A stretch of 64,000 bases of DNA from ZYF759 sp046297455 (GTDB lineage: Bacteria; Pseudomonadota; Alphaproteobacteria; Rhizobiales; Rhizobiaceae): the NCBI GenBank assembly GCA_046297455.1, contig JBKBIT010000002.1:124001-188000 (forward strand), read 5' to 3'. The notes beneath the pieces were generated by a model. That model was not told where the DNA came from and searched no databases. It was given only the letters and a program-made list of their open reading frames with translations. Within the stretch, counting starts at the first letter, position 1. Each line of letters opens with the position of its first letter. This document shows positions 57,204-64,000 of the stretch, piece after piece. The position numbers were made by a program, and so were the translations under genes.

Positions 57204-57283
57204 CTTGTGGAACCGGAACGTACCATAGTAATGACAGGCGCAACGGCCGCCGGAAGAGCGGCGATGCGGCATCGGGGGAAGGA

Positions 57284-57640
57284 ATGATCGAGGGAATTCC
57301 GCTCTGGGCGGTCATCTTGGACTACGCGCTGGGCGTGGTCATGTGGACTCTGATCGGCAGGTTCGGCATGCGCATCTTCCTGCCGGAAGACACGAAATTC
57401 TTCTTCGCCCGCTTCTTCATCAAGGTCACCGACCCGATTCTGAAGCTGTTCGCTCCGATCACGCCGGGCTTCCTCGTGCCCATCCTGATCCCGCTCTACG
57501 TGGCGTGGTTCTTCTTCATCTTCCGCTTCTACATCATGCCCTGGTTGCTCGGTTATTCCGTCATGGGCATGCTGTCCTTCCCGCTGGAAGGCGAGATCGC
57601 GCGGGCGATCTACTATATCGGCACCCTGCTGACCAACTGA
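57284..57640 (+). CDS. Small integral membrane protein, unknown function
   Basis: A 118-residue hydrophobic protein with a probable N-terminal helix (PLWAVILDYALGVVMWTLIG) and two C-terminal helices (FLVPILIPLYVAWFFFIFRF, YIMPWLLGYSVMGML), linked by RFFIKVTDPILKLFAPITPG. It vaguely resembles YggT-type membrane proteins. It is separated from the symporter by a hairpin but is oriented the same way and could assist or regulate that transporter. I cannot assign a function. Confidence 0.7.
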   Translation: MIEGIPLWAVILDYALGVVMWTLIGRFGMRIFLPEDTKFFFARFFIKVTDPILKLFAPITPGFLVPILIPLYVAWFFFIFRFYIMPWLLGYSVMGMLSFPLEGEIARAIYYIGTLLTN

Positions 57641-57695
57641 TCATGCAAGCCGGGCGGCCCGCCTTGCACGGGCCGCGATCATGGTCGTGGAATGA

Positions 57696-58220
57696 CTAGA
57701 ACCCGATCCCGCTGGGACCGGAGCTGCCGCTGCCGCCCCTGGCGACGCCGGCGATCAGCTGCGTGAGGAAGTTCTGCTCACGGCTCGCCGTCGGGGTCGT
57801 ACGCGACACGAAGTCGAACACGCGACCATCCTGAAGGCCGTAATCGGCCATGTTGGCCACGCGGCCATCCTCACCGAAATAGACGGCCAGGACCCGTTGA
57901 TCGACAACCCGCGGGTTCATGAAAGCCACCGGCCGCTGCCGTGTCTGCGACACGTAGTAGAAGGCCTCGGCATCGAACGTGGCCGTCACCGAAGGGGTCC
58001 CCAGGGAAAGCAACACCTGCTCGCGGCTGGAGCCCACGGGCACCATCGCCAGCATGTCTTCGTCGACCACGTAACCCTGCTGCAGCGTCTCGCTGGGCGT
58101 CAGCGTGTCGCCGACGCTGCAGCCGGCGATCGCCACCGCAGCACACGAAGCCAGCATCAGCTGCGTGATCCGCAGCCCTTTTCGCGAAACCGACTTGCCG
58201 AAAAACTCTTTGCGTACCAT
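57696..58220 (-). CDS. bamE: Outer-membrane assembly lipoprotein BamE (SmpA/OmlA family)
   Basis: A 174-residue lipoprotein of the beta-barrel assembly machinery. Its N-terminal signal ends in VAIAGCSVGD with lipidated cysteine about residue 36. The SmpA/OmlA domain follows, with VPVGSSREQVLLSLGTPSV and YYVSQTRQRPVAF. A C-terminal low-complexity tail (GVARGGSGSSGPSG) is added. The start at 58220 has GGGGATGAC upstream. A longer frame reading 45 more residues is rejected. It is divergent from the CBP3-type chaperone gene with 112 bp between them. Confidence 0.88.
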   Translation of the reverse strand: MVRKEFFGKSVSRKGLRITQLMLASCAAVAIAGCSVGDTLTPSETLQQGYVVDEDMLAMVPVGSSREQVLLSLGTPSVTATFDAEAFYYVSQTRQRPVAFMNPRVVDQRVLAVYFGEDGRVANMADYGLQDGRVFDFVSRTTPTASREQNFLTQLIAGVARGGSGSSGPSGIGF

Positions 58221-58332
58221 GTCATCCCCGTTCGGGCCGGGCTTGCGCCGGCCGACGAAAGCGGTAAACCAGCTTGGACGCCGATGCAACCTGGCAGCCG
58301 GCCCGAAGCGATCGGCAACGACGAACTGGCAA

Positions 58333-58887
58333 ATGTTCAAGCGACTTTTCGGCATATCGCGGTCCCCAAATCAGGAAATCGTGGACGCGCTTTACGAGCA
58401 AATCGTGGCCGCGGCGCGGCAGCCACATTTCTATTCGCAATGGGATGTGCCCGACACCCCACTGGGGCGTTTCGAGATGCTGTCCCTGCACATGTTCCTG
58501 TTTCTCCACCGCGCGCGAGGCAGCAAAGCCGGTCTCGAGGCCGTGGCTCAGGAATGCGTGGAGGCCTTCTTCACCGATATCGATCATTCGCTTCGCGAAC
58601 TCGGCATTGGCGACGTCAGCGTTCCAAAGCGCATGAAGAAGCTGGCGCGCATGTTTTATGGCCGCGCCCAGTCCTATGGTGCGGCATTGGATGCCGATGA
58701 CCAGGCAGCGATGGCTGCAGCTCTTGCCCGCAACGTCGCACCCGACACCGCGGACTGGCAAGGAGCCGACCCGCTCGCCGGCCACGTTTTTGCGGTCTTC
58801 CGGTCCTTGTCCGCCCAGAGCGACGACGTCATCATGCGGGGCCGCATCCATCTCATGCCGGCGGAACCGGCCGAGGCCTTGTCATGA
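58333..58887 (+). CDS. Ubiquinol-cytochrome c chaperone-family protein (CBP3 type)
   Basis: A 184-residue protein of the Ubiq_cyt_C_chap family, similar to mitochondrial CBP3, which assists cytochrome b and complex III assembly. Characteristic blocks: FYSQWDVPDTPLGRFEMLSL HMFLFLHRAR, FFTDIDHSLRELGIGDVSV and MARMFYGRAQSYGAALDAD. The ATG at 58333 directly precedes FKRLFGISR. It overlaps the next gene by 4 bp (ATGA), so both are cotranscribed. Confidence 0.88.
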   Translation: MFKRLFGISRSPNQEIVDALYEQIVAAARQPHFYSQWDVPDTPLGRFEMLSLHMFLFLHRARGSKAGLEAVAQECVEAFFTDIDHSLRELGIGDVSVPKRMKKLARMFYGRAQSYGAALDADDQAAMAAALARNVAPDTADWQGADPLAGHVFAVFRSLSAQSDDVIMRGRIHLMPAEPAEALS

Positions 58888-59438
58888 TTGCAGACGAAGA
58901 CGGCAAAAGCCCCCTCTCCTTTCTGGTCAACGTCGCCAGGTTGCCGGCGCGCGGCATGCCCGTCAGGATCGTTGCCGACGAAACGCAGCGGACCGCGCTT
59001 GCCCAGGCGCACGAGCTGTTGTCCCTTGAGCGTTTGGAGGCCGAACTGGTCGTCTCCGCGTGGAAGAGCCGCGGCGTGCGGGTGGCCGGCACCCTGAAGG
59101 CGGACTTCGCCCAGGAATGCGTCGTCACGCTGGAGCCCATCGCCAACCGCATGAAGGAACCGGTCTCGGCCGTATTCGCACCGGAAGGTTCGAGGCTTCT
59201 CAATCCCGACCTGGCCGAAGTTGGCGAAATCCTGCTTGATGCCGAAGGACCGGACAGTCCCGAACCGTTCCGCGGCAACGAGATAGACGTCGGTCAGCTG
59301 GTCGAGGAGTTCTTCGCGCTCGGCATAGATCCCTATCCCAGGAAGACCGGTGCGGAGCTGCAAACGCCTGTTTTGGATGTCGAGGAACCGCGCGGACCAC
59401 TGCACGACAAGCTTGCAGCCCTGAAGAAGAAGGGGTGA
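58884..59438 (+). CDS. DUF177 (YceD) family protein
   Basis: A 184-residue soluble protein of the YceD family, which in other bacteria is linked to ribosomal RNA and plsX-rpmF expression. It has LKADFAQECVVTLEPI with the conserved cysteine, and GNEIDVGQLVEEFFALGIDP YPRKTG near the end. It starts inside the stop of the CBP3-type gene and lies upstream of plsX, a conserved arrangement in alphaproteobacteria. Confidence 0.88.
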   Translation: MIADEDGKSPLSFLVNVARLPARGMPVRIVADETQRTALAQAHELLSLERLEAELVVSAWKSRGVRVAGTLKADFAQECVVTLEPIANRMKEPVSAVFAPEGSRLLNPDLAEVGEILLDAEGPDSPEPFRGNEIDVGQLVEEFFALGIDPYPRKTGAELQTPVLDVEEPRGPLHDKLAALKKKG

Positions 59439-59534
59439 ACGAACCAAATCGCGGTTGTGCCCGCCGGCAAAACGGCTATTTTCGCCCGGCTCCGCACGTT
59501 TGGGAGCTCCGATCCACGTAGAGACACGCATTTC

Positions 59535-60608
59535 GTGATACGCATTTCCATCGACGCCATGGGGGGAGACCACGGTCCGGAAACGATCATTCCGGGTCTG
59601 GCGAAGGTTGCCGAGCGTCGCCCCGACGCCCATTTCGTGATCTTCGGGCAGGAGGAGCGTGTTCGGCCGGTGCTCGATTCCCAGCCTTTGGTGGCTGCGC
59701 GTTCCGAATTCCATCATTGCGATGTTTCCGTCGGCATGGACGACAAGCCGAGCCAGGCGCTCCGGCGCGGTCGCTGGAAATCGTCCATGTGGCGGGCCAT
59801 CGAGGCGGTCAAGAACGGCGAAGCCGACGTCTGCATTTCGGCAGGCAATACCGGCGCGCTGATGGCCATGTCGAAATTCTGCCTGCGGACCATGGCCGAC
59901 ATCGAACGGCCGGCCATCGCGGCCATCTGGCCGACCATGCGCGGCGAGTCCGTGGTGCTCGACGTCGGCGCCACGATCGGCGCGGACGCCCAGCAGCTGA
60001 TCGACTTTTCCATTCTCGGCGCAGCCATGGCACGCGCGGTGTTCGGCATTGATCAGCCGACCATCGGCCTGCTGAATGTCGGCGTCGAAGAGATCAAGGG
60101 CCAGGAAGAGGTCAAGGAAGCCGGGCGCCTGTTGCGCGAATCCGGGCTGACGACGCTCAAGTATCACGGCTTCGTCGAGGGCGACGACATCGGCAAGGGC
60201 ACGGTCGACGTGGTCGTGACCGAGGGCTTTGCCGGCAACATCGCCTTGAAGACGGCTGAAGGCACCGCGCGGCAGATCGGCTCCTATCTGCGGTCGGCCA
60301 TGAGCCGCACGCTGATGGCGCGCCTCGGCTATCTTTTCGCGAAGGGTGCGTTCGACCGGCTGAAGGAAAAGATGGACGTGCGCAAGGTCAATGGCGGCGT
60401 CTTTCTTGGCCTGAACGGCATCGTTGTGAAGAGCCATGGCGGAACCGACGACGAAGGCTTTGCCGCCGCCGTCGAACTTGGCTACGAGATGGTCCGCGCC
60501 GGTCTGCCGGGACGGATTGGACAGGAATTGGCAAAGTATCATGGTCGCAGCGGCGCGCAGGCCCGCGCGTCAGCGGCTGGCGAGAATGCAGCCAAGCCAG
60601 GCGAATAA
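59535..60608 (+). CDS. plsX: Phosphate acyltransferase PlsX
   Basis: A 357-residue enzyme that makes acyl-phosphate from acyl-ACP for phospholipid synthesis. It begins at GTG with VIRISIDAMGGDHGPETIIP, the universal PlsX start. Further motifs are ISAGNTGALMAMSKFCLRT, RPAIAAIWPTMRG, GTVDVVVTEGFAGNIALKTA EG and NGIVVKSHGGTD. A longer in-frame ATG (26 residues more) is rejected as non-conserved. The ribosome binding site is weak. It is followed by fabH 10 bp later. Confidence 0.95.
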   Translation: MIRISIDAMGGDHGPETIIPGLAKVAERRPDAHFVIFGQEERVRPVLDSQPLVAARSEFHHCDVSVGMDDKPSQALRRGRWKSSMWRAIEAVKNGEADVCISAGNTGALMAMSKFCLRTMADIERPAIAAIWPTMRGESVVLDVGATIGADAQQLIDFSILGAAMARAVFGIDQPTIGLLNVGVEEIKGQEEVKEAGRLLRESGLTTLKYHGFVEGDDIGKGTVDVVVTEGFAGNIALKTAEGTARQIGSYLRSAMSRTLMARLGYLFAKGAFDRLKEKMDVRKVNGGVFLGLNGIVVKSHGGTDDEGFAAAVELGYEMVRAGLPGRIGQELAKYHGRSGAQARASAAGENAAKPGE

Positions 60609-60618
60609 GGGGCAAAAG

Positions 60619-61590
60619 ATGATCAGGTCCGTAGTGCGGGGAACGGGAGCAGCCCTTCCGCGCCGCGTCATGAAGAACACCGACTTCGTGGGAGTGGTCG
60701 AGACGTCCGACGAGTGGATTGCGCAGCGCACCGGCATCCGTGAGCGCCACATCGCGGCCGAGGACGAAACGACGGCGTCGCTGGGCGAAGCTGCGGCGCG
60801 CACCGCGCTCGAAAATGCCGGGCTGACGACAGACGACATCGACCTGATCGTGCTCGCCACCTCCACGCCCAACAACACCTTCCCTGCCAGCGCGGTCGAG
60901 ATTCAGCGCCGTCTTGGCATGACGCACGGCTATGCCTTCGACATGCAGGCCGTGTGCTCAGGCTTCATCTACGCCATCAACACCGCGGATCTGCATCTGC
61001 GCGGCGGCATGGCCAAGCGCGCCTTGGTGATCGGCTCCGAGACATTCTCGCGGATCCTGGACTGGGAAGACCGCACGACCTGTGTCCTTTTCGGAGACGG
61101 TGCAGGTGCCATCGTCTTGGAAGCGACCGAGGGCGACGGCACGCTGGCGGATCGCGGCATTCTCGGCGCCAGCCTGCGCTCCGACGGCTCCCATCGCGAA
61201 AAACTCTATGTCGATGGCGGTCCCTCGACCACGGGTACGGTCGGCCATCTGCGCATGGAGGGCCGCGAGGTCTTCAAGCACGCGGTTGGGATGATTTCCG
61301 ACGTGATCGAGGCCGTTTTCGCCCAGTCGAACATAACGGCCGACGACATTGACTGGTTCGTGCCGCATCAGGCCAACAAGCGCATCATCGACGCTTCAGC
61401 AAAGAAGCTCGGCATTGCGCCCGAGAAGGTTGTGATCACCGTCGATCGGCATGGAAACACCTCGGCAGCCTCGGTGCCACTGGCACTGCATCAGGCAGTA
61501 TCGGACGGTCGCATCAAGAAGGGCGATCTTGTCCTGCTCGAGGCCATGGGCGGCGGCTTCACCTGGGGCGCGGTGTTGCTGCGCTGGTAG
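60619..61590 (+). CDS. fabH: 3-oxoacyl-ACP synthase III
   Basis: A 323-residue condensing enzyme that joins acetyl-CoA with malonyl-ACP to begin fatty-acid synthesis. The catalytic triad is visible as C113 in DMQAVCSGFIYA, H250 in FVPHQANKRI and N280 in DRHGNTSAASV. The N-terminus MIRSVVRGTGAALPRRVM is typical. AAGGGGCAAAAG precedes the ATG. Together with plsX it forms a lipid-synthesis pair. Confidence 0.97.
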   Translation: MIRSVVRGTGAALPRRVMKNTDFVGVVETSDEWIAQRTGIRERHIAAEDETTASLGEAAARTALENAGLTTDDIDLIVLATSTPNNTFPASAVEIQRRLGMTHGYAFDMQAVCSGFIYAINTADLHLRGGMAKRALVIGSETFSRILDWEDRTTCVLFGDGAGAIVLEATEGDGTLADRGILGASLRSDGSHREKLYVDGGPSTTGTVGHLRMEGREVFKHAVGMISDVIEAVFAQSNITADDIDWFVPHQANKRIIDASAKKLGIAPEKVVITVDRHGNTSAASVPLALHQAVSDGRIKKGDLVLLEAMGGGFTWGAVLLRW

Positions 61591-61619
61591 TCGTCCTTTC
61601 CCTCGATGCGCATCGGTCC

Positions 61620-61677
61620 TTGACCTAGCCGGGTCAATTTCCTAACGTCTTGGGCAATTGCGGATTTCGAATATATT
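61620..61677 (+). promoter_or_regulatory. Two candidate promoters and a palindrome upstream of ihfA
   Basis: Promoter 1: TTGACC (61620-61625), 17-bp spacer, TAACGT (61643-61648). Promoter 2: TTGGGC (61650-61655), 16-bp spacer, TATATT (61672-61677). The -35 of promoter 1 is one half of TTGACC-N6-GGTCAA (61620-61637), a possible operator. Pattern-based only. Confidence 0.45.
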
Positions 61678-61699
61678 TCAGCATGGTTAGGCGATCCTG

Positions 61700-62029
61700 A
61701 TGGGGGGTAAGACCATAACGCGCGCCGATCTTGCGGAGGCGGTCTACAAGAAGGTAGGCCTGTCACGCACGGAATCTGCTCAGCTGGTCGAGATGGTTCT
61801 GGAAGAGATCTGCGAAGCGATCGTGCGCGGCGAGACCGTCAAGCTGTCGTCCTTCGCCACCTTCCAGGTCCGCTCCAAGAACGAGCGCGTTGGCCGCAAT
61901 CCGAAGACCGGTCAGGAAGTCCCGATCCTTCCCAGGCGCGTGATGACCTTCAAGGCATCGAACGTGCTCAAGCGGCGCATTCTGCGCAATCACCAGGCCA
62001 AGACCGCCAAGGTCGAAGAAAGCGCCTAG
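61700..62029 (+). CDS. ihfA: Integration host factor subunit alpha
   Basis: A 109-residue DNA-bending protein that works as a heterodimer with IhfB. MGGKTITRADLAEAVYKKVG LSRTESAQLV is the typical start. The DNA-contacting arm reads FATFQVRSKNERVGRNPKTG QEV (the conserved proline-containing beta arm follows), and a basic tail is typical of alphaproteobacterial IhfA. It lies between fabH and a MerR-type regulator, a conserved grouping. Confidence 0.95.
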   Translation: MGGKTITRADLAEAVYKKVGLSRTESAQLVEMVLEEICEAIVRGETVKLSSFATFQVRSKNERVGRNPKTGQEVPILPRRVMTFKASNVLKRRILRNHQAKTAKVEESA

Positions 62030-62198
62030 TCGGCCCTGCCCTGCCTTTGCAGGGGACGCGTTTCGAGCTGACTTGAAAGACAACGACCAATCGGTTGATA
62101 ATTCGGACGATTCGGCGACGGCTGTTCTGTAGCGCAGTCTTCGTGCCGGATGTGCGCCCGCGCGATGTGGCCATCTAGGAATCGTGTCGGGAGCCAAC

Positions 62199-62753
62199 AT
62201 GCCAGAACCAGCGGAGCCCAGCATGGACAAGAGCCCCGACGCGTTCCGCACGATCAGCGAAGTCGCTGAGGATCTGGACCTGCCCCAGCATGTGCTGCGG
62301 TTCTGGGAAACCCGCTTCAACCAGATCAAGCCCATGAAGCGCGGCGGCGGGCGCCGCTATTACCGGCCGCAAGACGTCGAACTCATCAAGGGCATCCGCC
62401 ACATGCTTTACGACCAGGGCTACACCATCAAGGGTGTGCAGCGCCTGCTGAAGGAAAACGGCAACCAGTTCCTGATCGCGATCGGTTCGGGCGATGTCGC
62501 GGCAGCCGAGGCGATCACGCTTCGCAAACAGGCAGAGACACAGGCGGAAGGCTCGATTTCTTCCGACGAAACCATGCTCGGCAAGCCGAAGGTCAAGCCG
62601 AGCCGCCGCTTCTTCGGCCTAGGCCGTAGCGACGAGGACGATGGTCCGGTGGAGGCTGACGGCGACAGGCTCAGCCGCGACAACCGCGCGCTGCTGCAGG
62701 AAGCGCTTTTCGACCTCCTCGAATGCAAGCGGCTGCTCGATCAGGTTCGGTAA
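62199..62753 (+). CDS. MerR-family transcriptional regulator
   Basis: A 184-residue regulator. The winged-helix MerR domain begins FRTISEVAEDLDLPQHVLRF WETRFNQIKP and continues with RRYYRPQDVELIKGIRHMLY. It lacks the cysteine-rich metal-binding site of MerR proper. The C-terminal region (about residues 105-184) is Arg/Asp-rich and helical, with no known ligand domain. Starts at 62184 (GTG), 62199 or 62223 are possible. 62199 is chosen for GGGAG ten bases upstream. In this order the gene usually follows ihfA, and its targets are unknown. Confidence 0.88.
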   Translation: MPEPAEPSMDKSPDAFRTISEVAEDLDLPQHVLRFWETRFNQIKPMKRGGGRRYYRPQDVELIKGIRHMLYDQGYTIKGVQRLLKENGNQFLIAIGSGDVAAAEAITLRKQAETQAEGSISSDETMLGKPKVKPSRRFFGLGRSDEDDGPVEADGDRLSRDNRALLQEALFDLLECKRLLDQVR

Positions 62754-62766
62754 GTTACGACTTACC
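62749..62766 (+). terminator. Hairpin overlapping the merR stop
   Basis: GGTAAGT-tacg-ACTTACC overlaps the TAA stop of merR. No T-tract follows, so it is a weak terminator or mRNA end-structure. Confidence 0.35.
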
Positions 62767-62871
62767 AAATCACGGCAGGAATCTTCAGATTTGATGCTGA
62801 TATACTTGCCGCCAACTGTGGCTCAATTATCAACACAGGCCCGCGACTCACCTCCGATTCTTCTGCACGGA

Positions 62872-62899
62872 TTGCGTGTACAGGCACTCATGCTAGGAT
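62872..62899 (+). promoter_or_regulatory. Candidate porin promoter
   Basis: TTGCGT, 16-bp spacer, TAGGAT, about 33 bp before the porin start. A plausible sigma-70-like promoter, unconfirmed. Confidence 0.35.
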
Positions 62900-62931
62900 T
62901 AGGTGTGTAGTTTGAGTGTGAGGGCGGTTCC

Positions 62932-63624
62932 ATGAAGAAGTTAACATGCATTGCATTTGCCGGTGCTCTTCTGTCTGCAGGAGCATTTGCAACACCTTCG
63001 ATGGCTGCAGATCCTGGCTACTGGGGTCAGGCGACCCCTGCCTTTAACTGGAGTGGCTTCTACGCAGGTGCCCATGGCGGCTACGGTACGGGCCGGTATT
63101 CCTACATATTCCCTTCCAATGCCAATGTCGGCAGCACGCTGAGCGGTGGCTTCGGCGGCGTTCAGGCCGGCTACAACTGGCATGACGGCGGCGTCGTCTG
63201 GGGCGTCGAGGCCGACGCTTCGCTTGGCAGTATTTCCGGAACATCTGTCTGCCCGACGGCTACCTTTACCTGCAACGCGTCGATCAACTTCACGTCGACC
63301 TTGCGCGGCCGTGTGGGTCTGCCCATGGACAACGTGCTCGCCTATGTCACGGCAGGCGCGGCGCTTGGAAACATCAAGCGCAGTTCCACCAATACCGGCA
63401 ACGGCAACACCCTGAACCAGAGCCAGACCGCACTCGGCTGGGCTGCGGGCGCGGGTGTCGAAGTCGCGCTTGACCAGGGCTGGTCGATCGGCGGCGAGTA
63501 TCTCTATGTCGATTTCCCGCGCCAGACCTTTGCCGGCGCGACGGTCGGCACCAGCACCTTCTCCCAGGTACGGATCGGCGCCCACGCCCATACGTTCCGC
63601 GTGAAGGCGAATTTCCGCTGGTAG
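62932..63624 (+). CDS. Omp25/31-type outer-membrane porin-family protein
   Basis: A 230-residue beta-barrel outer-membrane protein. The signal peptide (MKKLTCIAFAGALLSAGAFA, cleavage near SMAAD) is followed by WSGFYAGAHGGYGTGRYSY, typical of the family's first strand. Repeated alternating hydrophobic strands such as GGVQAGYNWHDGGVVWGVEA DAS and SIGGEYLYVDFP follow. It ends with a terminal aromatic residue (FRVKANFRW), the Bam recognition signal. The family includes Brucella Omp25/Omp31 and rhizobial surface porins. AGGGCGG lies upstream. Confidence 0.88.
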   Translation: MKKLTCIAFAGALLSAGAFATPSMAADPGYWGQATPAFNWSGFYAGAHGGYGTGRYSYIFPSNANVGSTLSGGFGGVQAGYNWHDGGVVWGVEADASLGSISGTSVCPTATFTCNASINFTSTLRGRVGLPMDNVLAYVTAGAALGNIKRSSTNTGNGNTLNQSQTALGWAAGAGVEVALDQGWSIGGEYLYVDFPRQTFAGATVGTSTFSQVRIGAHAHTFRVKANFRW

Positions 63625-64000
63625 CAGCGATGATGCAGGTCGCGGCCCCGGTCGTGACCTGCCCAATTCCCTGAACTGCTTGGTTCCGCGTCCTGTCCGG
63701 GCCGGTATCCTGCGCATTGGCGCGATAGCAGGATCATCCTGGCCCGCGCGAAGAAGAGCCCCGCCGCCTTGTCCAGGCTGACGGGGCTTTTTCGTTGCGG
63801 CTTCCTGGCCGCCTGCCGGATCTCGTCCGGCTGGTGTTTCGGATGCGTCTCGGGACCTCGCCCGATGATCCGACTGTCAGTCTCTGCGATGTGGATCGAA
63901 ACGACCTTCCCGGTCTTGCGGCCTTTGCCGATCGCCACCTAGGAAAGGCGCGGCTCCGTCACTGCGCGGAGCCAGCTTGTACTGTCCGGTGGAGTCATTC
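63625..64000. other. Right-end intergenic region
   Basis: 376 bp to the window edge. It holds the porin terminator (63757-63792) and a further hairpin GGCTCCG-N8-CGGAGCC (63952-63973), possibly belonging to a gene outside the window. A long minus-strand frame across it overlaps the terminator and porin and is rejected. Confidence 0.55.
63757..63792 (+). terminator. Intrinsic terminator of the porin gene
   Basis: AGCCCCG ... CGGGGCTTTTT with an 18-base loop (63764-63781). Clear T-tract on the plus strand, 133 bp after the porin stop. Confidence 0.8.

Noticed and set aside
62030..62198. tRNA-like string (TGTAGCGCAGTCTTCG) between ihfA and merR
   Set aside because: It lacks acceptor and T-arm pairing. 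No cloverleaf can be folded.
63504..63938. 144-residue minus-strand frame at the right end
   Set aside because: It covers the porin terminator and the porin 3' end antisense. Codon pattern fits a shadow rather than a gene.

Overview
The window is high-GC chromosomal DNA from an alphaproteobacterium of the order Hyphomicrobiales (Rhizobiales). The gene content resembles the Mesorhizobium/Nitratireductor/Aquamicrobium side of the order, but the genus is an inference. Supporting marks are the aapJQMP general amino-acid transporter next to metC, an ExoR homologue, a PopZ-type protein upstream of valS, B12-dependent class II nrdJ, the mfd-sdhE-recG block, gor-DUF2059-rpiA, gltX-gltA, and the bamE / CBP3-chaperone / DUF177-plsX-fabH-ihfA-merR block. 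Almost everything is core housekeeping. Accessory DNA is limited to a short AT-rich insert after nrdJ and to several clusters of intergenic repeats.

Layout, left to right: (1) 1-5976, amino-acid uptake (aap operon, minus strand, with intercistronic hairpins), a PAP2 phosphatase and cystathionine beta-lyase. (2) 6.3-14.4 kb, a small secreted protein, tRNA-Pro(TGG), a complex I NDUFS4-like subunit, tRNA-Arg(TCT), exoR, valS, popZ-like and recJ. (3) 14.6-19.1 kb, a zinc alcohol dehydrogenase, a MITE-like repeat, and a minus-strand group of ComEC-like metallo-beta-lactamase, glpX and a GNAT enzyme. (4) 19.1-25.4 kb, a 750-bp leader with an NrdR-like box, nrdJ, an AT-rich two-gene cassette of unknown function, an orphan HicB-like ORF and two tandem copies of the MITE-like repeat. 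(5) 25.4-36.3 kb, hemerythrin, GFA-type zinc protein, PLD/cardiolipin synthase, class II DAHP synthase, gamma-glutamylcyclotransferase, an alpha/beta hydrolase behind a MerR-type promoter, gor, a DUF2059 protein, rpiA, an exported protein and a serine hydrolase. (6) 36.4-46.1 kb, an L,D-transpeptidase with a long acidic insert, a polysaccharide-deacetylase lipoprotein, mfd-sdhE and recG. (7) 46.1-48.0 kb, repeat-rich DNA holding a small GIY-YIG nuclease. (8) 48.0-64.0 kb, a FemAB-like acyltransferase with DUF2256, comEC, gltX, gltA, a DUF4212/sodium-solute symporter pair, bamE, the CBP3 chaperone, DUF177-plsX-fabH, ihfA, merR and an Omp25/31-type porin.

Several genes act together: AapJ binds amino acids, AapQ/M form the channel and AapP powers it. 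SdhE flavinylates succinate dehydrogenase. The CBP3-type chaperone and the NDUFS4-like subunit serve respiratory complexes III and I. PlsX and FabH start phospholipid and fatty-acid synthesis. Mfd, RecG and RecJ are repair helicases and nuclease. BamE, the L,D-transpeptidase and the porin belong to the envelope.

I found no prophage, integrase, CRISPR array or insertion-sequence transposase. The most plausible undescribed item is the AT-rich membrane-protein plus small-protein pair at 23652-24487, and its function cannot be read from sequence alone.
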